Shown here: positions 1-5,322 of the stretch, piece after piece
Layout: each line of letters starts with the position of its first letter
Position numbering within the stretch: position 1 is the first letter of the stretch
Assembly (NCBI GenBank): GCA_944385455.1
Contig: CALWXI010000172.1
Span: 1-8,068 of the forward strand
Length of the DNA: 8,068 nt
Source of the DNA: an uncultured Oscillospiraceae bacterium
GTDB taxonomy: Bacteria > Bacillota > Clostridia > Oscillospirales > Oscillospiraceae
Direction: 5' to 3'
The notes under the pieces: model-generated
The model's input: only the letters and a program-made list of their open reading frames with translations
Databases searched by the model: none
Told to the model about the DNA's origin: nothing
Program-made: the position numbers and the translations under genes

Positions 1-644
1 CCACGCCGGAGGTGTGCCCCGACTGCCACGGCACCGGCACCGTCCAGGTCCGGCGGCAGACCCCCATGGGCGTGTTCGCCACCAGCTCCCCCTGCGGACG
101 CTGCGGCGGCAAGGGCAAGATCATCCATCAGCCCTGTCCCGACTGCCGGGGCGGCGGCGCCGTGCGCAAGCGCAGGACCATCCAGGCCAGCATTCCCGCC
201 GGCATCGACAACGGCCAGACCATCTCCATCCGGGGCCAGGGCCACGCGGGCAGGAACGGCGGTCCCGCCGGCGATCTGCTGATCACCATCACCGTCCGGC
301 CTCACGAGCTGTTTCGCCGGGAGGGCACCTCCGTTTTGTGCGAGGCGCCCATCACCTTCGCCCAGGCGGTGCTGGGCGCGGAGCTGGAGATCCCCACCAT
401 CGACGGCAAGGTGAAGTATGACCTGCCCGAGGGCACCCAGTCCGGCACGACCTTCCGGCTCAAGGGCAAGGGCATCCCCTCCATCAACGGGCGGGGCCGG
501 GGCGATCAGTACGTTACCGTGTATATCGAAACGCCCCGGAACCTGAACAAGGAGCAGAAGGAAGCGCTGAAGAAGTTCGCCGAGAGCGTGGGGGACAATA
601 ACTACGAGGAGCGGCGCAAGTTCTTCAAGAAGTTCAAGAAATGA
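1..644 (+). CDS. dnaJ: Chaperone protein DnaJ, 3' portion (5' end outside window)
   Basis: DnaJ is the Hsp40 co-chaperone that delivers unfolded proteins to DnaK and stimulates its ATPase in the cytoplasm. The reading frame is open from base 3, so the gene enters from the left edge; the J domain and the first zinc-finger repeat are missing from view. Three CxxCxGxG-type repeats are visible (CPDCHGTG, CGRCGGKG, CPDCRGGG), which match repeats 2 to 4 of the DnaJ zinc centre. They are followed by the two beta-rich C-terminal substrate-binding domains, including a GDLLITITVRPHELFRR stretch and a GTTFRLKGKGIP stretch. The protein ends in a Lys/Phe-rich tail. The GTG at base 12 is an internal valine codon, not the start. 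The next gene begins 9 bases after the stop, so the two are probably co-transcribed. The family assignment is secure; CbpA-type homologues lack the zinc centre. Confidence 0.97.
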   Translation, partial: TPEVCPDCHGTGTVQVRRQTPMGVFATSSPCGRCGGKGKIIHQPCPDCRGGGAVRKRRTIQASIPAGIDNGQTISIRGQGHAGRNGGPAGDLLITITVRPHELFRREGTSVLCEAPITFAQAVLGAELEIPTIDGKVKYDLPEGTQSGTTFRLKGKGIPSINGRGRGDQYVTVYIETPRNLNKEQKEALKKFAESVGDNNYEERRKFFKKFKK

Positions 645-653
645 GGCGCGGCC

Positions 654-1463
654 ATGTATCTCGCTGATTTTCACACGCACTCCCGCATCTCTCCCGACGC
701 CTCCTGCTCCATGGCGGAGATGGCCCTGGCCGCCGCGGACAAGGGCCTCCAGGAGATCTGCTTCACCGACCATCTGGAGCCGGTGAACTGGTATACCCAG
801 GTGCCCCGGGACCCCTTTGACTGGCAGGCCCTCCTGGCGGAGTACCGGGAGGCCCTGGAGGCGGCGGGGGACCGCATCCGCATCCGCCTGGGAGTGGAGC
901 TGGGGGACGCCCCCAGAGACACCGCCCACATCGAGCGATTGATGTCCGACGCTCCGGAGCTGGACTTCATCATCGGCTCGGAGCACATGCTCCCGGCGGA
1001 CTACGGCTGGATCGACCTCTCCCAGTTCGAGCCTGCCGGTGAGGCGGAGGCCCGGGCGGGCATCGCGGCCTATCTGGCGCTGGTGGCGCAGATGGCCCGC
1101 TGGGGCCGCTTCTGCGTCCTGGGCCATCTGACGCTGCCCCTGCGCTATCTCAATGAGAAGCGGGGCTTCCGGCTGACCTTCGACGGGTTTGAGGCGGAGG
1201 TGGAGGATATCTTCCGCACCCTGATCCAAAACGGCTGCGGCATCGAGGTCAACACCAACCGGGGCCGCGAGCCCCTGCCCGGGGCCAAGTGGCTGAAGCT
1301 GTACCGGCAGCTGGGGGGCGAGGTCGTCACCCTGGGCAGCGACGCCCACACCGCCCGGGACGTGGGCTGCGCCATGCGGGAACGGCAGGCCCTTTTGCAG
1401 GAGTGCGGCTTCACCCGCTACTGTACCTTTGAAAAGATGCGGCCGGTCTGGCACGCACTGTAA
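654..1463 (+). CDS. PHP-domain phosphoesterase, histidinol-phosphatase (HisJ/HisK type)
   Basis: This is a 269-aa metal-dependent phosphoesterase of the PHP family. The closest functional match is the PHP-type histidinol-phosphatase, which removes phosphate from L-histidinol phosphate in histidine synthesis. Metal-ligand motifs appear in family order: H7-T-H9 near the N-terminus, D39-H40 in FTDH, E82 in GVELGD, H111 in GSEHM, H158 in LGHL, and D230-x-H232 in GSDAH. Length fits the family (about 260-280 aa). The ATG at 654 puts the HTH motif right at the N-terminus, as expected, and a GAGG sequence overlapping the dnaJ stop can serve as RBS. No other histidine gene is in the window, so the substrate is inferred from family and could be another sugar or amino-alcohol phosphate. 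It probably belongs to the same transcript as dnaJ and rpiB. Confidence 0.85.
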   Translation: MYLADFHTHSRISPDASCSMAEMALAAADKGLQEICFTDHLEPVNWYTQVPRDPFDWQALLAEYREALEAAGDRIRIRLGVELGDAPRDTAHIERLMSDAPELDFIIGSEHMLPADYGWIDLSQFEPAGEAEARAGIAAYLALVAQMARWGRFCVLGHLTLPLRYLNEKRGFRLTFDGFEAEVEDIFRTLIQNGCGIEVNTNRGREPLPGAKWLKLYRQLGGEVVTLGSDAHTARDVGCAMRERQALLQECGFTRYCTFEKMRPVWHAL

Positions 1464-1486
1464 ACAACATCAGGAGGGCAGAGACT

Positions 1487-1930
1487 ATGAACATTGCGCT
1501 GGGCTGCGATCACGGCGGATACGCCCTGAAGCAGGACATCATCCAGGTGCTGGAGCGCCTGGGCCACACCTACCAGGACTTCGGCTGCTACAGTCTGGAC
1601 AGCTGCGACTACCCGGACTTCGGCGCCGCCGCCGCCCGGGCGGTGGCCTCCGGGGAGTGCCAGATGGGCATCGTGGTGTGCACCACCGGCATCGGCATCT
1701 CCATCGCCGCCAACAAGATCCGCGGCATCCGCTGCGCCCACTGCGCCGACTGCCTGGAGGCGGAGCTGACCCGCCGCCACAACGACGCCAACATGCTGGC
1801 CATCGGCGGCGGCTTCACCGGCCCCAACATGGCCCGGCGCATGGTGGAGGTCTTCCTCTCCACGGAGTTCGAGGGCGGACGCCACGCCCGCCGTGTGGAT
1901 AAGATCATGGCGCTGGAGCAGACGCAGTAA
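1487..1930 (+). CDS. rpiB: Ribose-5-phosphate isomerase B (RpiB/LacAB family)
   Basis: RpiB interconverts ribose 5-phosphate and ribulose 5-phosphate in the non-oxidative pentose phosphate pathway. The 147-aa length is typical. The N-terminal GCDHGGYALK motif carries D8 and H9, used in ring opening. The active-site loop contains C65 as catalytic base, followed by TTGIGISIAANK, which binds the phosphate and enediolate. H98 lies in RRHNDAN, and the basic stretch GGRHARRVDKI is near the C-terminus. These residues favour RpiB over the LacA/LacB galactose-6-phosphate isomerases. One oddity is threonine at 66 where most RpiB proteins have glycine (C-G-T-G-x-G). The start is supported by a strong AGGAGGG site at 1472-1478, 8 bases before the ATG. 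It sits 23 bases after the phosphoesterase gene and likely shares its transcript. Confidence 0.94.
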   Translation: MNIALGCDHGGYALKQDIIQVLERLGHTYQDFGCYSLDSCDYPDFGAAAARAVASGECQMGIVVCTTGIGISIAANKIRGIRCAHCADCLEAELTRRHNDANMLAIGGGFTGPNMARRMVEVFLSTEFEGGRHARRVDKIMALEQTQ

Positions 1931-1948
1931 CACAGCGTCCCGGGCAGA

Positions 1949-1967
1949 GAGGAGAGGATGAGGCTTG
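1949..1967 (+). promoter_or_regulatory. Ribosome binding site selecting a TTG start
   Basis: An AGGAGAGG site ends at 1957, and the TTG at 1965 follows after a 7-base spacer, which is near optimal. An ATG at 1958-1960 touches the site but is in another frame and has no spacer. The in-frame TTG is therefore the likely start of the following membrane-anchored gene. Confidence 0.7.
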
Positions 1968-2996
1968 TTCGATTCCAGAGGCTACCGCAGCTATCGGGGC
2001 CGGACGCCCCGGTGGAAGATCCTGGCCGCCGTGGTGCTGGTGCTGGTGATCGCGGCGGCTGCGGGCGTCATCATGCTGCAGGAATATGTGGTCTATGACG
2101 GCAGCGGCATGCCGCATCTGCGCCTGCCCGGCGGCACCGAGACGGTCCGGGAGGAGCCGCAGGAGGAAGAGGAGGTGGAGCTGGTGATCCAGCCAGCCCC
2201 GGAGGCACCCCGCGTGCATGTGCTGTCCCTGCAGGAGGCGCCGCTGACGGCGGCGGGACTGGAGGCCGCGGACACCACGGGCTACGACGCCCTGGCCGTG
2301 ACGCTGAAGGACAGCGCCGGCCATGTCTATTTCGACGCCTCCGCCGTCCCCGGCGCGGTGCGCACCGCGGACGACACCGCGGCCGCCCTGGCGGCGCTGA
2401 CCGCCCGGGAGGATCTGCACACCGTGGCCCGCATCAGCTGCTTCCACGATCCCCTGGCCGCCAACGCCCGGATCGACGAGATGGGGCTGAAGAATACCGG
2501 CGGCTACATTTTCTACGACGGCAGCAACAGCCAGTGGCTGGACCCCGCCAAGCCCGCCGCCCGGCAGTATCTGTGCGCGCTGGCCCGGGCGGCGGCGGAG
2601 CTGGGGTTCGACGAGATCCTTCTCACCGACGTCTCCTATCCCACGGAGGGAAAGCTGGACAAGATCGCCTACGGCGACGGAGACGCCGCCGCCATCCGGC
2701 GGGAGAGCCTGACCGCCTTTCTGGAGGAGATGCGGGCGGCGCTGGAGCCTTATGAGGTGACGCTCTCCGTGGAGCTTTCCCAGGAGACGGTGCGCACCGG
2801 CGCCGACGAGGCCGGCGGCATGACCCTCTCCGCCGCGGCCGCGGCGGCGGACCGCATCTATGCCCCCGCGGAGGCGTCTCAGGCGGAGGCGCTGGCGGAG
2901 GCGGTGGCTGCGGCAGGGGAGGATGTGGATTTCGTGCCCGAGCTCACCGCCCCCGCGCCGGACCTGGCCGGCAGTGTGCTGGTGCTGCAGGGCTGA
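1965..2996 (+). CDS. Membrane-anchored putative glycoside hydrolase (DUF4015-like)
   Basis: This 343-aa protein has a short basic N-terminus (residues 1-18), one hydrophobic helix at about 19-41 (ILAAVVLVLVIAAAAGVIML), an acidic linker rich in Glu at about 62-75, and then an extracytoplasmic domain of about 260 residues. The signal-anchor lacks an obvious cleavage site or lipobox. The globular part resembles the putative glycoside hydrolase family DUF4015 (COG1306), predicted TIM-barrel proteins: it has a YDALAVTLKDSAGHVYFD stretch, a VARISCFHDPLAA stretch, a WLDPAKPAARQYL stretch, and LGFDEILLTDVSYP. These match the pattern of strands and DP/W motifs in that family. The substrate is unknown; a role on cell-wall or extracellular glycans is inference only. 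It is the last gene before the terminator at 3002-3039, 34 bases after rpiB. TTG start chosen from RBS spacing. Confidence 0.75.
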   Translation: MFDSRGYRSYRGRTPRWKILAAVVLVLVIAAAAGVIMLQEYVVYDGSGMPHLRLPGGTETVREEPQEEEEVELVIQPAPEAPRVHVLSLQEAPLTAAGLEAADTTGYDALAVTLKDSAGHVYFDASAVPGAVRTADDTAAALAALTAREDLHTVARISCFHDPLAANARIDEMGLKNTGGYIFYDGSNSQWLDPAKPAARQYLCALARAAAELGFDEILLTDVSYPTEGKLDKIAYGDGDAAAIRRESLTAFLEEMRAALEPYEVTLSVELSQETVRTGADEAGGMTLSAAAAAADRIYAPAEASQAEALAEAVAAAGEDVDFVPELTAPAPDLAGSVLVLQG

Positions 2997-2998
2997 AA

Positions 2999-3042
2999 AC
3001 AGAAGATCCCCCCGCGCCCAAAGGCGCGGGGGGATCTTTGCG
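2999..3042. terminator. Bidirectional rho-independent terminator between convergent operons
   Basis: Bases 3003-3018 pair perfectly with 3023-3038, giving a 16-bp stem with a CAAA loop, mostly G and C. A short T run (3037-3039) follows on the plus strand, and on the minus strand the hairpin is followed by a T-rich stretch (complement of GAAAACAG just upstream). It lies between two converging stop codons (2994-2996 and 3043-3045), so it can end both transcripts. Confidence 0.9.
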
Positions 3043-3768
3043 TCAGAGGTCCACCGTCAGCCGCTCTCCCGTGCGGGTGATGGGCAGGGTGCGGGCCGCG
3101 TACTGCGGATACGCGGTGAGAAAGCGGCGGGTGAAGCCGAAGTCCTCCCACTGATGCATGGGGACGAACGCGCGGATGTCGGCCGTCTCCAGGAAGGCCC
3201 GGGGGCCCAGGAAGCCGTCGTTCCCCAGCCGGGGGTCCAGGGGCAGCAGAGCCAGGTCCAGCCGCCGCCCGGCCAAGGGAGCGACGGCCTCGTGGAACCG
3301 AAGGTCCATCTCCCGGTTCCAGGCGGGATCCTCCCCCGCCCAGTGCCACCAGTTCAGGTCCCCGGCGTGGAACACGGTGCGGCCGCCGGCCGTCACCAGA
3401 AAGGCCACGCCCTCGTCGGTGGAGGGCAGGGTCTCCACGGCCACGCCGGGGAAGGGCTCCGCCGTCTCCCCGCCGCCCATGCGGAGGCAGCTGTCCGCCG
3501 TCTCCTCCGTGAGGCCCCACTGCGTCCGGTGCCGGGGGGTGAGGCGGATGTCCCGGCCCAGCAGGAACCGCACCGGCCGTCCGGTGCCCGCCAGGGCAAA
3601 GACGCCGGGATTGAAGTGGTCGGAATGTCCGTGGCTCACCAGCACCAGCAGCGGCTTTTCCTCCGGGATGGGGGGCAGGTCTCCCTTCCACCAGTCCATC
3701 AGCAGCGATATCTCCGGCAGTTCCAGGAAAAAGCCGCTGTGGCCCAGAAACGTCAGCGTCCCTGTCAC
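3043..3768 (-). CDS. MBL-fold metallo-hydrolase (UlaG-like)
   Basis: This 241-aa protein belongs to the metallo-beta-lactamase fold superfamily of binuclear-metal hydrolases. The metal ligands are visible: H46-x-H48-x-D50-H51 in SHGHSDHF, then H134 and D137 in FHAGDLNWWHW, and H205 in VPMHQW. The N-terminal LTFLGHSGFFLE strand is typical of the UlaG-like and ribonuclease-Z-like single-domain group. No signal peptide is seen, so it is probably cytoplasmic. The substrate cannot be read from the sequence. The GTG start at 3768 overlaps the TGA of the UPF0145 gene as GTGA, and no good RBS precedes it, so translation is probably coupled to the upstream gene. It is the last gene of the MerR operon, ending 4 bases before the shared terminator. 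Confidence 0.88.
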   Translation of the reverse strand: MTGTLTFLGHSGFFLELPEISLLMDWWKGDLPPIPEEKPLLVLVSHGHSDHFNPGVFALAGTGRPVRFLLGRDIRLTPRHRTQWGLTEETADSCLRMGGGETAEPFPGVAVETLPSTDEGVAFLVTAGGRTVFHAGDLNWWHWAGEDPAWNREMDLRFHEAVAPLAGRRLDLALLPLDPRLGNDGFLGPRAFLETADIRAFVPMHQWEDFGFTRRFLTAYPQYAARTLPITRTGERLTVDL

Positions 3769-4076
3769 TTGTACCGCACCGCCGTGCCGTAGGCAATGAC
3801 CTCCGCCGCCCCCTGCATCACGGCGGAGGAGCCGTAGCGGATGTTGAGCACCGCGTCGGCGCCCAGCGCCGCCGCCTCGTCCACCATGCGTTTGGTGGCG
3901 ATCTGCCGGGCCTCGTTGAGCATCTCCGTGTAGCCCGCGATCTCGCCGCCCACCAGCGTTTTCATGCCCGCCATGAAGTCCTTGCCGATGTTCTTGGACT
4001 GCACCACGGTGCCTTTCACGATGCCCAGGACCTCCAGGTCCTTTCCGGGAATGTAGTCAATATTCAGCAGCAGCAT
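3765..4076 (-). CDS. UPF0145 / YbjQ family protein
   Basis: The 103-aa product matches the UPF0145 (YbjQ, heavy-metal-binding-like) family over its whole length. Visible family features are LGIVKGTVVQSKNIGKDF, a VGGEIAGYTEMLNEAR segment, the ALGADAVLNIRY signature, and the terminal YGTAVRYK strand. YbjQ proteins are small cytoplasmic proteins that form oligomeric rings in solved structures; the metal-binding label comes from fold similarity and no biochemical role is settled. It starts inside the last codons of the 86-aa membrane protein gene (20-base overlap), with a strong RBS at 4083-4092, and its stop overlaps the GTG of the metallo-hydrolase gene. It is thus translated as part of the MerR operon. 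Length and N-terminus agree with the family, so the start is secure. Confidence 0.92.
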   Translation of the reverse strand: MLLLNIDYIPGKDLEVLGIVKGTVVQSKNIGKDFMAGMKTLVGGEIAGYTEMLNEARQIATKRMVDEAAALGADAVLNIRYGSSAVMQGAAEVIAYGTAVRYK

Positions 4077-4317
4077 CTTCTTCTCCTCCTTTGATCTCCT
4101 GCATGCGTGTTCGGTATACGATCCCCATGGGGATCAGCGCCGCCAGGGCCAAAACCGCCGCGGCCAGCAGCAGCCAGGCCAGCACGTGCCCGGGCGGCAG
4201 GAAGCTCCGGCCCCACAGCAGCAGAGCCGCCGTGCCCAGCTGGACGGCCGCCGCCGTCAGGATGCTGATTCGAGCCTCCCGAATGCGGCGGGCGCGCTTG
4301 TCAGTAACGTTTGGCAT
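4057..4317 (-). CDS. Small two-helix membrane protein (86 aa), copy of MerR tether domain
   Basis: The function is unknown. The 86-aa protein has a basic, charged N-terminus (KRARRIREAR), two hydrophobic segments at about 17-37 and 45-68 separated by a short PPGH turn, and an acidic tail, RMQEIKGGEEDAAAEY. Short loops and basic flanks suggest a hairpin with both ends in the cytoplasm. The helix-plus-tail layout and the tail motif match the 89-aa protein encoded just upstream and the C-terminus of the MerR regulator, so these are likely paralogous modules. Its start overlaps the preceding gene by 17 bases, with a GGGGAGG site at 4324-4330 and 6-base spacing. Its own tail codons carry the RBS and ATG for the UPF0145 gene. 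A partner or antagonist role for the regulator is inference. Confidence 0.82.
   Translation of the reverse strand: MPNVTDKRARRIREARISILTAAAVQLGTAALLLWGRSFLPPGHVLAWLLLAAAVLALAALIPMGIVYRTRMQEIKGGEEDAAAEY
4083..4092 (-). promoter_or_regulatory. RBS of the UPF0145 gene, inside the 86-aa coding tail
   Basis: The minus strand reads AAAGGAGGAG within the Lys-Gly-Gly-Glu codons of the 86-aa protein. The GGAGGAG core is 6 bases before the ATG at 4076, again across an Asp-Ala codon pair. Confidence 0.8.
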
Positions 4318-4570
4318 CCTCTTCCTCCCCTTCGTCGATCTCCCGCAGGCGCTGCCGGGCGGCCAGCAGGACTCCCGCGATCACCGCGCCTCCGGTGATG
4401 CCGCAGAGCACCAGGATCACCAGGGCGGAGGGGTCCTCCCCCAGATGGAGGAGATCCAGCGCTCCCAGTACCGCCGCGGCCACCAGAGGCAGCATGTAGA
4501 GGATCACCACCGCCGCCGCCAGAACCGTCCCCCTGCGGCTTTTTTTCCTCGCTTCAGAATTTCCGCGCAT
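4301..4570 (-). CDS. Small two-helix membrane protein (89 aa), copy of MerR tether domain
   Basis: The function is unknown. The 89-aa protein has a short basic N-terminus (EARKKSRRG), hydrophobic segments at about 15-37 and 49-71 with a loop containing HLGEDPSA, then the tail RQRLREIDEGEEEDAKRY. This tail aligns without gaps over its first residues with the MerR regulator's QRIREI tail and with the RMQEI tail of the 86-aa protein. It lacks any DNA-binding part, so it looks like the regulator's membrane domain alone. The start lies within the last codons of the MerR gene (17-base overlap), with an AAGGAGGGAG site at 4578-4587. The consistent overlaps, good RBS sites and intact paralogous tails argue that it is a real gene and not a chance frame. 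Confidence 0.82.
   Translation of the reverse strand: MRGNSEARKKSRRGTVLAAAVVILYMLPLVAAAVLGALDLLHLGEDPSALVILVLCGITGGAVIAGVLLAARQRLREIDEGEEEDAKRY
4324..4330 (-). promoter_or_regulatory. RBS of the 86-aa gene, inside the 89-aa coding tail
   Basis: The minus strand reads GGGGAGG within the Glu-Gly-Glu-Glu codons of the 89-aa protein, 6 bases before the ATG at 4317. That ATG spans the Asp-Ala codons. Confidence 0.75.
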
Positions 4571-5204
4571 CGTCCAGCTCCCTCCTTCCGATCTCCCGGA
4601 TGCGCTGCACCAGAGCCAGCAGCACCCCGCAGGCCACCGCCGCCGGAATGGCGGCGATCACCGCCAGCAGCGCCGGGGGCGGCGCGGCGTCGGGGTCCGC
4701 GGCATAGCCCCAGGCGATGAGCGCCATCACCGCGGCCATGAGGCCGATGGTCAGCACCGTGATGACCACCGGAGCCACGTACCGGATCCGGATGTCCTGA
4801 GTCTGCTTGTCCTGAAAGGTGGTGCCCCGGCGCTCCATGGTCTCCATCTGCTCCAGCAGGACCTGGGCATCCAGGGCTTCCAGCTTCTCTCCGCAGTCCG
4901 CCAGCTGGGTGCACAGCGCCGCCGAGGCCTCCAGATTCTCCCGTTCCCGCTGCAGCGTCACCAGATGGCGGCGCATGCCGTCTCCCACGGTATGAGTACC
5001 GGAGAGCATCTGCCGGATCTCCTCCAGGGGCAGGCCCAGCTTGCGCATCAGCTTGATCCGCCGCAGGGCCGATACGTCGCTCTCGCCGTAGTCCCGGTAG
5101 CCGTTTTCGCTGTTGCGCCGGGGGGTCAGCAGCCCTTCGGACTCGTAAAAGCGGATGTTCTTCTTCGTGATGCCCACCAGGGCCTCCACTTCGTTGATCT
5201 TCAT
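4554..5204 (-). CDS. MerR-family transcriptional regulator with C-terminal membrane domain
   Basis: This 216-aa protein has the MerR winged helix-turn-helix at residues 1-70: the opening MKINEVEALVGITKKNIRFY, then ESEGL, the GYRDY wing, and RRIKLMRKLGLPLEEI. A helical linker follows at about 76-125 (probable dimer coiled coil). Unlike soluble MerR proteins, it then has two hydrophobic segments at about 143-165 and 178-199 and a charged tail, QRIREIGRRELDDARKF. It should therefore bind DNA while tethered to the membrane. No metal-binding Cys pattern of the CueR/ZntR type is seen. It heads the five-gene minus-strand operon, behind a promoter containing a dyad typical of MerR operators. Self-regulation is inferred. 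The start is supported by AGGTG at 5210-5215, and the N-terminus fits the family. The signal sensed is unknown. Confidence 0.9.
   Translation of the reverse strand: MKINEVEALVGITKKNIRFYESEGLLTPRRNSENGYRDYGESDVSALRRIKLMRKLGLPLEEIRQMLSGTHTVGDGMRRHLVTLQRERENLEASAALCTQLADCGEKLEALDAQVLLEQMETMERRGTTFQDKQTQDIRIRYVAPVVITVLTIGLMAAVMALIAWGYAADPDAAPPPALLAVIAAIPAAVACGVLLALVQRIREIGRRELDDARKF
4578..4587 (-). promoter_or_regulatory. RBS of the 89-aa gene, inside the MerR coding tail
   Basis: The minus strand reads AAGGAGGGAG here, within MerR codons for Gly-Arg-Arg-Glu. The GGAGGG core is 9 bases before the ATG at 4570, which itself lies across the Asp-Ala codons of MerR. Confidence 0.75.
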
Positions 5205-5228
5205 GTGTTCACCTCGTCTGTGGTACTT

Positions 5229-5259
5229 ATGGTATACCTTCCACCCGGGGGAAGGTCAA
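5229..5259 (-). promoter_or_regulatory. MerR operon promoter with MerR-type operator dyad
   Basis: On the minus strand a -35-like TTGACC (5254-5259) is followed by an inverted repeat with arms ACCTTCC and GGAAGGT (5236-5242 and 5250-5256, 7-base centre). Two -10 candidates exist: TATACC (5231-5236) gives a 17-base spacer, and TACCAT (5229-5234) gives 19. A dyad filling the spacer, with a long 19-base spacing, is the hallmark of MerR-controlled promoters. The dyad sits directly upstream of the regulator gene, which points to self-control. Transcription would start about 18 bases before the regulator's ATG. Confidence 0.75.
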
Positions 5260-5307
5260 GGGGTTTTGAAAAAATTCCGGCGGGGGGTGGGAAGAGGCCG
5301 CGGGGTG

Positions 5308-5316
5308 TGGTATAAT
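5308..5316 (+). promoter_or_regulatory. mutY promoter: extended -10 element
   Basis: TGGTATAAT combines a perfect -10 hexamer (5311-5316) with the TGn extension. A -35 match 17 bases upstream is poor (TGGGAA, 5288-5293), as is usual for extended -10 promoters. The predicted transcription start, 7 bases after the hexamer, falls on or beside the A of the mutY ATG at 5323. No Shine-Dalgarno sequence lies between promoter and start codon. Confidence 0.7.
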
Positions 5317-5322
5317 ACCGCC

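Noticed and set aside
2830..2847. Perfect 18-base GC palindrome
   Set aside because: It is formed by a run of alanine codons (GCC/GCG) within the DUF4015-like gene; such palindromes arise by chance in GC-rich Ala repeats.
2879..3796. Long minus-strand open frame (305 codons) across the terminator region
   Set aside because: It is Gly/Pro/Arg-rich shadow coding opposite the DUF4015-like gene and in another frame of the metallo-hydrolase; it reads through the terminator hairpin and has no family features.
4120..4135. Perfect 16-base palindrome GATCCCCATGGGGATC
   Set aside because: It lies inside the 86-aa gene, coding for part of its second helix, with no promoter-like -35 beside it and no second copy in the window.
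5231..5319. GGTATACC (5231-5238) and GGTATAATACC (5309-5319) as a shared operator for both divergent promoters
   Set aside because: Both simply contain -10 elements, and GGTATAC also occurs inside coding sequence (about 4113 and 6362), so the match is not specific.
5155..5322. N-terminal extension of MutY by 56 residues from a frame open upstream of 5323
   Set aside because: The extension would cross the mutY promoter and the MerR operator and overlap the start of the divergent regulator gene; the family N-terminus fits the start at 5323 or 5329.
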